A stretch of DNA of 31,167 nt from CAZDYI01 sp964509765. GTDB taxonomy: Bacteria > Pseudomonadota > Gammaproteobacteria > Tethybacterales > Tethybacteraceae. This document shows, piece after piece, positions 25,420-31,167 of the stretch. The notes below the pieces were generated by a model. It had not been told where the DNA came from and did not search any database. It saw only the letters and a program-made list of their open reading frames with translations. The DNA is taken from contig CAZDYI010000031.1 in the NCBI GenBank assembly GCA_964509765.1, positions 1-31,167 of the forward strand. Direction: 5' to 3'. A program made the translations under genes and the position numbers. Position 1 is the first letter of the stretch. Each line of letters begins with the position of its first letter.

Positions 25420-26520
25420 TCAGAGCCGCCTCCCGTCGATCCAGACGCCGTCCGCCTCGCCCGCGACTATCCTCACGAGCGACGCCTTCCTGCCCGCCTC
25501 GACGGACCCGAGTCCCTCCAGGCCGAGGTACTCCGCCGGACGCGACGAGACCATCTGCTGCGCCAGCTCCTCCTCGAACCCGGACGCAACGAGGTTCCTT
25601 CTCGCGTCGAGCATGGACATCGCCGTGCCTGCAAGGCCGCCGTCTGCGGTCCGCATGGTGTTGCCGGACTTGGTTACCGTGGTCGTACCGAGCGGGTGGT
25701 CGCCGTCGGGCATGCCGAAGGCCGCGGTCGAGTCGGTGACCGCGTAGGCCTTCGAGATCGAGCCGCATGCGATGCGGAGCGCCGGGACGCTGACGTGCTC
25801 GAGGTCGCAGATCAGCTCGGCGTGCTCGGCATGCGCGAGCGCGTGGCCCACCACGCCCGGCTTGCGGTGGTGGAAGGGCGACATGGCGTTGTAAAGGTGG
25901 GTGAACCCTGAGACGCCCGAGCGGGAGGCCGCGGCAGTCTCCTCTGCGGTCGCGTCCGAGTGGCCGACCTGCACCCGGCAGCCGCTCGAGGCAAGGTGCG
26001 CGAGAAGCTCCCTGCCGCCTTCGATCTCCGGCGCGATGGTCGCAACGCACAGCCTGGCCGTCCCGAGCCACCTCCCCACAAGCTCCTCGTCGTACTGCAG
26101 CACGCAGTCCGGCTGCGCGCCGAGGCGCTTCGCGCTGATGAACGGCCCCTCGAGGTGGGCGCCGAGCACGGCCGCCTCGCCCTCTCCGAGCTCCCTCCTG
26201 ACCGCCTCGATCCCGGCGAGCGCTTCCCCGATCGCGCCGGGGGGAGCTGTCATGGTCGTCGGCGCGAGCGCGACCGTCCCGCAGCTTGCGTGTTGCCGCG
26301 CCATGGTGCGCACGCCCTCCTCGCCGGCCATCGCGTCGCCGCCGCCGCCGCCGTGGACGTGCAGGTCGACGAAACCGGCAACGATCCGCGGCTCGCCCTC
26401 GGGCGGGCGCTCCGCAGGCTCGCCGTCGACTGCAGTTATCGTGCCGTCGGAATCCCAGGCCACCCGGCCCCGGACCCAGCCGCCGGGAGCCAGGATGTCG
26501 CCCTCGAGCTCCCCCTTCAT
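25420..26520 (-). CDS. nagA: N-acetylglucosamine-6-phosphate deacetylase
   Basis: This amidohydrolase-superfamily enzyme of 366 residues removes acetate from GlcNAc-6-P, yielding glucosamine-6-P for the wall or glycolysis. Motifs are FVDLHVHGGGGGDAM (50-64), HLEGPFIS (metal Glu124), VGHSDAT (His187), FTHLYNAMSPFHHRKPG (His208) and AVTDSTAAFGMPDG (catalytic Asp263). The ATG at 26520 overlaps the stop of the upstream kinase (ATGA). The kinase supplies its substrate, so the pair salvages GlcNAc. It is the last gene of the accB-accC-kinase-nagA unit. Confidence 0.93.
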   Translation of the reverse strand: MKGELEGDILAPGGWVRGRVAWDSDGTITAVDGEPAERPPEGEPRIVAGFVDLHVHGGGGGDAMAGEEGVRTMARQHASCGTVALAPTTMTAPPGAIGEALAGIEAVRRELGEGEAAVLGAHLEGPFISAKRLGAQPDCVLQYDEELVGRWLGTARLCVATIAPEIEGGRELLAHLASSGCRVQVGHSDATAEETAAASRSGVSGFTHLYNAMSPFHHRKPGVVGHALAHAEHAELICDLEHVSVPALRIACGSISKAYAVTDSTAAFGMPDGDHPLGTTTVTKSGNTMRTADGGLAGTAMSMLDARRNLVASGFEEELAQQMVSSRPAEYLGLEGLGSVEAGRKASLVRIVAGEADGVWIDGRRL

Positions 26521-27431
26521 TCCGGCCATTCGAGAGGGGCCTTCCCGGCCGCGACCAGCCTGCATCCCTCGAGCGCCATGCCCGGGGACGCGACCGGCTT
26601 GGTCTCCATTCCCTCCGCTATCCGGTCCGCAAGGGCCTCGGCTATCGTCCCGGACAGGAACAGCGGCTCCGAGGGGTCGCACTCCAGGCTGCGGAACAGC
26701 TCGCGCAGGTGCGCCGCGGCCTCGTTTAGTATCTCCTCGGCCCTGCCGCCGTGCTCGGCGGCGCTGTCGAACACGCAGCGGGCGATTGAGGCTATGTCCT
26801 GCGGCATCGACTCCCCGAGCCAGGCCGCGATCCGCGGCTCGGTTCCGCCGAGCTCCTCGGCGACGGCCTCGGCCAGGCGGTCGGACTCCACCACGCCGTC
26901 AAGCGCGGAGAGCGCATGCCAGATCGCGCGCAGCCCGATCCAGGCGCCGCTACCGCGGTCGCCGCCGATCCAGCCCCAGCCGTCGCGCTGGAACGAGGTC
27001 CCGTCGGGTCGCAGCCTGTGGCCCGCGCATCCGGTCCCGGCTACTATCATCCCGCAGGGCCTGCCGCCGCCGGAGCCGACGAGCGCGGCGTAGCCGTCCG
27101 ACATCGGGACGACCTGCCGGAACTCCTCGGACAGGGCCCCGACGAACCCCTCCCTCACGCCGTCGGGATTGAGTCCGGCCACCCCCATCACGACGACGAC
27201 CTCGGACGGGTCTACCTGCGTCTCGGCGCGGAGCGACTCCCAGACGCTCCTGGCCGACCTGAGCGAGCCGTCGAAGTCGCTCGTGGGGTTGCACGCCCCC
27301 GACGCGGCGAGGGCCGCGGGCCCGTCCCCGCCAGGCAGGTGGAGCGCGCCCCTCGAGTGCGTTCCGCCGCCCTCGAGGCAGAACACCGGGCCGTCGGCCC
27401 GCAGGCGGCGGACCTCGGCGCTCCTGCTCAC
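26517..27431 (-). CDS. N-acetylglucosamine kinase (BadF/BadG/BcrA/BcrD ATPase family)
   Basis: This 304-residue ASKHA-fold kinase has PHOSPHATE-1 VFCLEGGGTHSRGAL (residues 16-30), an MSDGYAAL element holding the likely catalytic Asp, PHOSPHATE-2 VAGTGCAGH and RDGWGWIGGDRGSGAWIG, the last usual for GlcNAc kinases of this family. It should make GlcNAc-6-P from free GlcNAc and ATP. The GTG at 27431 overlaps the accC stop (GTGA), and nagA follows with ATGA. Assignment of GlcNAc as substrate relies on the adjoining nagA; related members phosphorylate other amino sugars. Confidence 0.85.
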   Translation of the reverse strand: MSRSAEVRRLRADGPVFCLEGGGTHSRGALHLPGGDGPAALAASGACNPTSDFDGSLRSARSVWESLRAETQVDPSEVVVVMGVAGLNPDGVREGFVGALSEEFRQVVPMSDGYAALVGSGGGRPCGMIVAGTGCAGHRLRPDGTSFQRDGWGWIGGDRGSGAWIGLRAIWHALSALDGVVESDRLAEAVAEELGGTEPRIAAWLGESMPQDIASIARCVFDSAAEHGGRAEEILNEAAAHLRELFRSLECDPSEPLFLSGTIAEALADRIAEGMETKPVASPGMALEGCRLVAAGKAPLEWPE

Positions 27432-28762
27432 TTCAGCGAGTCGAGGAAGTCCACGCCTATGCCTCCGGTCGTGAACTCCTTGTTGTCGAGTACCCGCATG
27501 TGCAGGGGGATGTTCGTCTTGATGCCCGAGATCACGACCTCGGTGAGCGCCCTGCGCATCCTGCGCAGCGCCTGGTCGCGGTCCTTCCCGCTCGTGATCA
27601 CCTTGCCCACGAGCGAATCATAGTTGTGGGGTATCTCGTAGTCGGCGTAGATGTGCGAGTCGATCCTGATCCCCGGCCCGCCCGCGGGGTGGTAGACGGT
27701 GATCCTGCCCGGAGAGGGGTTGAAGTTCACGGGGTCCTCGGCGTTTATCCTGCACTCCATCGCGTGGCCGCGCAGCTCGATGTCCTTCTGCCGGACCGGC
27801 AGGTCCTCGCCGGCCGCCACGCGCAGCTGGACCTCGACGATGTCGACGCCGCTGACGATCTCCGTGACGGGGTGCTCGACCTGGATCCTGGTGTTCATCT
27901 CGATGAAGAAGAACTCCTTGCCGTCGTATAGGAACTCGACGGTGCCCGCGCCGGAGTAGCCGATCTTCCTGCATGCGTCCACTGTCCTCTGCGCAATCTT
28001 CTCTAAGCGCTTCGCCGGGACCCCCGGCGCCGGTGCCTCCTCTATTAGCTTCTGGTGCCGGCGCTGCACCGAGCAGTCGCGCGTGCCGAGGTGGACCACG
28101 TTGCCCTTGCCGTCGCCGAGGACCTGCACCTCTATGTGGCGCGCAGAGTCCAGCAGCTTCTCGGCGTACAGCGAGCCGTCGCCGAAGGCGCGCTCGGTCT
28201 CGCGCGAGAGCATGCCGATCGAGCTCAGCAGCACCGACTCGGTGTGTATGACCCGCATGCCCCTGCCGCCGCCGCCCGCGGCCGCCTTGATCATCAGCGG
28301 GTAGCCGACCTTCTTGGCCTCCTTTCCGAGGTCGCCGGGGCTCATGCCCTCCTTGATGTCGAAGCCGGGGATGAGCTTGAGGCCGGCCTCGGCGACGTAC
28401 TCCTTCGCCCTGAGCTTGTCGCCCATGATGCGGATCGTCTCGGGCTTGGGCCCGATGAACACGAAGCCGCTCGCCTCGACCTTCTCGGCGAAGTCGGCGT
28501 TCTCCGACAGGAAGCCGTAGCCGGGGTGGATGGCGTCCGCCTCGGAGACCTCGGCGGCTGAGATCAGAGCCGCGTGGTCGAGGTAGCTCTGCTCTGGGTC
28601 GGCGGGCCCGATGCAGATCGCCTCGTCGGCGAGCTTGACGTACTTGGCGCTGCGGTCCGCCTCCGAGTACACGCAGACGTTCTGGATGCCGAGCTCGCGG
28701 CAGGTGCGCTGGATCCGCAGCGCGATCTCGCCGCGGTTGGCTATGAGTACCTTGCTGAACAC
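27428..28762 (-). CDS. accC: Biotin carboxylase, subunit of acetyl-CoA carboxylase
   Basis: This ATP-grasp enzyme of 444 residues carboxylates the biotin of AccB, the first half of malonyl-CoA formation. It begins VFSKVLIANRGEIALRIQRT, has the HPGYGFLSENADFA substrate region, the glycine-rich ATP loop GGGGRGMRV (163-171) and FFIEMNTRIQVEHPVTE with active-site Glu, Asn and Arg. The length matches E. coli AccC (449). The start is a GTG at 28762, 7 bases after the accB stop. It is followed by the GlcNAc kinase with GTGA. Confidence 0.96.
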   Translation of the reverse strand: MFSKVLIANRGEIALRIQRTCRELGIQNVCVYSEADRSAKYVKLADEAICIGPADPEQSYLDHAALISAAEVSEADAIHPGYGFLSENADFAEKVEASGFVFIGPKPETIRIMGDKLRAKEYVAEAGLKLIPGFDIKEGMSPGDLGKEAKKVGYPLMIKAAAGGGGRGMRVIHTESVLLSSIGMLSRETERAFGDGSLYAEKLLDSARHIEVQVLGDGKGNVVHLGTRDCSVQRRHQKLIEEAPAPGVPAKRLEKIAQRTVDACRKIGYSGAGTVEFLYDGKEFFFIEMNTRIQVEHPVTEIVSGVDIVEVQLRVAAGEDLPVRQKDIELRGHAMECRINAEDPVNFNPSPGRITVYHPAGGPGIRIDSHIYADYEIPHNYDSLVGKVITSGKDRDQALRRMRRALTEVVISGIKTNIPLHMRVLDNKEFTTGGIGVDFLDSLK

Positions 28763-28769
28763 CGGCGGC

Positions 28770-29246
28770 TCAGTCCGGCCTGAACCTCATGATCACGTCG
28801 CCGTACCCAACCGGCTCGGCGTTGCGGGCGACGATCTCCTCGACCGTTCCCGTCACAGGCGCCGTCACGTTGTTGAACAGCTTCATCGCCTCGATGATGC
28901 ACACCACCTCGCCCTCGGTCACCCGGTCGCCGACCCGGACGAAGGGGTCCGCGTCCTCGGAAGCCTGGGCATAGTAGGTTCCGACCATCGGCGCAGTGAG
29001 CTCGAACAGCCCATCGGGCGCCCGGGTCTCCTGCGTTGCGGCGCCCTCGCCGGAATCCTGCGTGGGGACGGCAGGCGCGGGAGGCGCCGCTGCGGACGGA
29101 GCGACCTGCAGGTGCTGAACCTGCGGGGAAGGCGCCGACGGCGCCTTCGACAGGCGCAGCCTCTCCTCGCCCTCCGACAGCTCCATCTCGCTGATCGCCG
29201 AGTTCTCGAACAGCTCCAGTATCGTCTTGAGTTTTCGCAGGTCCAT
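28770..29246 (-). CDS. accB: Biotin carboxyl carrier protein of acetyl-CoA carboxylase
   Basis: This protein of 158 residues carries biotin on Lys122 within EAMKLFN, the same position as in E. coli AccB. An N-terminal helix (LRKLKTILELFENSAISEM) is followed by a Pro/Ala-rich linker (about 35-75) and a biotinyl domain (80-158) that contains APMVGTYY. The ATG lies 8 bases after a consensus TATAAT, with no Shine-Dalgarno sequence. It is first in the unit accB-accC-kinase-nagA and lies 112 bases downstream of the acyltransferase gene. Confidence 0.95.
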   Translation of the reverse strand: MDLRKLKTILELFENSAISEMELSEGEERLRLSKAPSAPSPQVQHLQVAPSAAAPPAPAVPTQDSGEGAATQETRAPDGLFELTAPMVGTYYAQASEDADPFVRVGDRVTEGEVVCIIEAMKLFNNVTAPVTGTVEEIVARNAEPVGYGDVIMRFRPD

Positions 29247-29254
29247 GGCCGCAA

Positions 29255-29260
29255 ATTATA
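29255..29260 (-). promoter_or_regulatory. Extended -10 box of accB
   Basis: The minus strand reads TGGTATAAT, an extended -10 element, whose TATAAT ends 8 bases before the accB ATG. This leaves a leader of about 0 to 2 bases. A good -35 box is not apparent, which fits an extended -10 promoter. Confidence 0.55.
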
Positions 29261-29358
29261 CCAACATCCCCCAAAATCTCCCTTAAGACATCATTTGTAG
29301 CCTATCTTTCGTCATCATGTATATTGCCAGCATTCTGTTCTTAAGGATCTGGCGGTCA

Positions 29359-29865
29359 TTACTGGCCGCCCTCGGAGCCGTCCTGAGCACCAGAAGCTTC
29401 GATTTCCTTCAGGCACGGCTTGCCGTCATCGCCCTTCGAGATCACGTGCAGGGCCCCATCCGGAAAGACCTCATCCTTGATCCGGCCCAGAACCTGGTCG
29501 TCAGAGCCAGGTGGGCAAGCAAGGTGGATCACCACCGCCTTGTCGCCGCTTTTCCACTCTTTCGGCATCAGCCGAGCCTCGCCTGTGAGCAACCGGGTCT
29601 CTACCTCGGCACTGACCAGAGCCCAAGAGACGTAGCCGATCGTCTCGCTTTTGCTGTTGCGGATCACCTTGTACTGGCGAAGCGTCAATGGCGGCAGCAG
29701 CATCCAGCCCAAGTCCGACAGGAACATGTAGCGGTGAGCTGCCCTGCTCCCCATGAACAGCGCAACCTCGCCCACCACCTGATGAAGGCCGTCCAGGTGC
29801 TTCTGGAGCTTGTCGTCGGCCTCTGTGTCCTTTACTACTCCGTCGCCGGACTCCGCCGCCGGCAT
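29359..29865 (-). CDS. HlyC-type toxin-activating lysine acyltransferase (likely divergent)
   Basis: This 168-residue protein resembles HlyC, the internal lysine acyltransferase that activates RTX toxins with a fatty acyl group from acyl-ACP. The core GEVALFMGSRAAHRYMFL, LPPLTLRQYKVIRN, IGYVSWALVSAEVETRLL and EWKSGDKAVVIHLACPPG runs in HlyC order. His44 aligns with catalytic His23 of HlyC. The second catalytic residue, Asp92 in HlyC, aligns by eye with His114 here. A charged N-terminal extension of about 25 residues and a C-terminal Gly/Ser/Glu tail are added. It starts 1 base after the RTX gene, so the pair is translationally coupled. Function is inferred from similarity. Confidence 0.75.
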   Translation of the reverse strand: MPAAESGDGVVKDTEADDKLQKHLDGLHQVVGEVALFMGSRAAHRYMFLSDLGWMLLPPLTLRQYKVIRNSKSETIGYVSWALVSAEVETRLLTGEARLMPKEWKSGDKAVVIHLACPPGSDDQVLGRIKDEVFPDGALHVISKGDDGKPCLKEIEASGAQDGSEGGQ

Positions 29866-29866
29866 G

Positions 29867-31167
29867 TCAGGAACCCGGGCTCCCCGGGATCGCCGTCCAG
29901 TAGTCCAGGTGGTTCTGCGACAGGAACGAAGACACCGTCCCGCCGCCCTCGACGAATGACGAAGTCCTGATCGCTATCCGCTCGATCTGCGCGGCCACGA
30001 TCGCAAAGCCGCCGCACTCGACGCGCTCCACGCTGCGGGACTCCCCGCCAGACCTCCAGTTCTCGAAGCGCACGCTCGAAGATCCCCCGACCTCGGACAT
30101 CAACATGTCGTCGCCGTCCAGAGCGAAAGACAGGCCCGTCGTCGAGTGACCCGAAACACGTACCGTGTCCGTGCCGCCGCTGTCAACCACCCGGTCCTCG
30201 CCGAATGAGCCGGAGAACACATACACGTCGTTGCCCGCGCCGCCGTACAGGGTCTCGGAGGCTGAGGTAGAGGTCAGGGTGTCACCTGAGGACGCCCCGA
30301 CTACGAAAGGCCCGCTCCACAACGTGCCGTCGGAGAACTCTACGGTCTCCACCTTCGCCGCCGCTATTCGGAAGTAGTCGTCAACCTTCAGGCTGTCGGT
30401 CACCGATCGCACACCTTGGTCGTTCGCCGCCCCCATAAGCTCCACCCACAAGTGCCTGCCGTCGCTCCTCAAGGACACGTCTCCCACGCCGTAGCCAGAC
30501 TCGATCACGATCTTGTCGCCGTCCTCACCCGTGCCGCGGCTGTTACCGCTTCCCTCGTAGACAATGTCATGGCCCGTGCCCGAGCCCAGACGGTACTCGT
30601 CGTTGCCGCCGTAGCCGTACAGGTAGTCATTCCCGCCGGCATCCGCGTCGAATATGTCCGCCAGGTCGTTTCGGCCGTACACGTAGTCGTTCCCCGTTCC
30701 CCCGCGCAACGCAACAGCGTGGAAGTCCGCCGAGCCCCACACAGTCCCGTCCGAGAACTCCACCGACTCGATCTTTGCCGCTGCGGAATGAAAGTAGTCG
30801 TCCACCTTCAGGCTGTCCGTTACCGACCTCGAACCGTCATCGCCGGCTGGACCGAGCAATTGAACCCACAGGTGACGGTCGTCGCGAGACATGACCACGT
30901 CGCCCACGCCGTAGCCAGACTCGATCACGATCTTGTCGCCGTCCTCACCCGTGCCGCGGCTGTTGCCGCTGCCCTCGTAGACAATGTCATGACCGGTGCC
31001 CGAGCCCAACCGGTACTCGTCATTGCCGCCGTAGCCGTACAGGTAGTCATTCCCGCCGGCGTCCGTGTCGAATATGTCATCCAGGTCATTCCGGCCATAC
31101 ACGTAGTCGTTCCCCGTCCCGCCGCGCAACGCAACCGCGTGGAAGTCCGCCGAGCCCCACACAGTCC
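29867..31167 (-). CDS. RTX calcium-binding protein, C-terminal part (cut by window edge)
   Basis: At least 430 residues are present; the N-terminal portion lies beyond the right edge. Glycine- and aspartate-rich nonapeptides (GGTGNDYVYG, GGNDYLYGYGGNDEYRLG, GGAGNDVYVF) bind Ca2+, and blocks such as DGDKIVIESGYGVGDV with SLKVDDYF and VEFSDGT match the hemolysin-type calcium-binding related domain. Two copies of a 140-residue unit are nearly identical; a third, partial copy is degraded. Such proteins are exported by type I secretion using an uncleaved C-terminal signal; no secretion genes are in the window. With the acyltransferase next to it, a toxin or adhesin role is plausible but not shown. 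Confidence 0.85.
   Translation of the reverse strand, partial: TVWGSADFHAVALRGGTGNDYVYGRNDLDDIFDTDAGGNDYLYGYGGNDEYRLGSGTGHDIVYEGSGNSRGTGEDGDKIVIESGYGVGDVVMSRDDRHLWVQLLGPAGDDGSRSVTDSLKVDDYFHSAAAKIESVEFSDGTVWGSADFHAVALRGGTGNDYVYGRNDLADIFDADAGGNDYLYGYGGNDEYRLGSGTGHDIVYEGSGNSRGTGEDGDKIVIESGYGVGDVSLRSDGRHLWVELMGAANDQGVRSVTDSLKVDDYFRIAAAKVETVEFSDGTLWSGPFVVGASSGDTLTSTSASETLYGGAGNDVYVFSGSFGEDRVVDSGGTDTVRVSGHSTTGLSFALDGDDMLMSEVGGSSSVRFENWRSGGESRSVERVECGGFAIVAAQIERIAIRTSSFVEGGGTVSSFLSQNHLDYWTAIPGSPGS
30323..31162 (-). repeat. Two tandem 420-bp repeats coding for RTX units
   Basis: The segments 30323-30742 and 30743-31162 are offset by exactly 420 bases (140 codons). The first 80 or so residues of each unit differ at few positions, and long stretches match base by base. 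The bases after 31162 continue the same frame, so more copies may lie outside. Confidence 0.85.

Noticed and set aside
30323..31162. CRISPR-like direct repeats
   Set aside because: The repeats are 420 bases, contiguous and in frame in an RTX protein; there are no short repeats with unique spacers.

Overview
The window is GC-rich and gene-dense, with no stretch of 300 bases or more lacking a gene. It looks like a chromosomal segment of a Gram-negative proteobacterium, most likely an uncultured high-GC gammaproteobacterium or a close relative. Pointers are LptD (outer membrane), UbiG (ubiquinone), glutathione enzymes (GloB and two GST-fold proteins), a DUF3579 protein, the amgK-murU pair divergent from lptD, the gloB/yafS-rnhA-dnaQ neighbourhood, and a tmRNA whose tag ends in ALAA. 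Taxonomy is inferred from gene content only. Gene boundaries were chosen by reading start codons, overlaps and upstream signals by eye; no database search was run.

Layout from left to right. (1) Minus strand: argF-argG and the first 31 codons of a DapE-like peptidase. (2) Plus: a DUF3579 gene, convergent with rpsT. (3) Minus: lptD-ubiG-gph, then rpsT with its own -10. (4) Plus: amgK-murU, whose start overlaps the start of lptD head to head. (5) Minus: a yafS-like methyltransferase, rnhA, dnaQ, mpl and an ampE-like gene, running towards murU. (6) Plus: gloB and recJ. (7) Minus: yfcG; plus: aroC and a GST. (8) Plus: tmRNA, then rppH/nudH with three tandem Gfo/Idh/MocA oxidoreductases. (9) Minus rpiA divergent from plus ilvA. 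(10) Minus: a GT2 glycosyltransferase with a DUF2064 transferase. (11) Minus: accB-accC-GlcNAc kinase-nagA. (12) Minus, at the right edge: the C-terminal part of an RTX calcium-binding protein followed one base later by an HlyC-type acyltransferase.

Most of the window is housekeeping. A recurrent theme is cell-wall recycling: AmgK and MurU (MurNAc to UDP-MurNAc), Mpl (re-use of the murein tripeptide), an AmpE-like membrane protein, and a GlcNAc kinase with NagA (GlcNAc catabolism) sit in three nearby operons. The accessory part is the RTX/acyltransferase pair, in which the acyltransferase follows the toxin-like gene and appears to have His where HlyC has its essential Asp.

Two genome-style traits stand out. 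First, eleven gene pairs are joined by a 4-base NTGA stop/start overlap, eight of them with GTG starts. Second, at least six transcription units have a recognisable -10 box only 7-12 bases before the start codon and no Shine-Dalgarno sequence, which predicts leaderless or nearly leaderless mRNAs.
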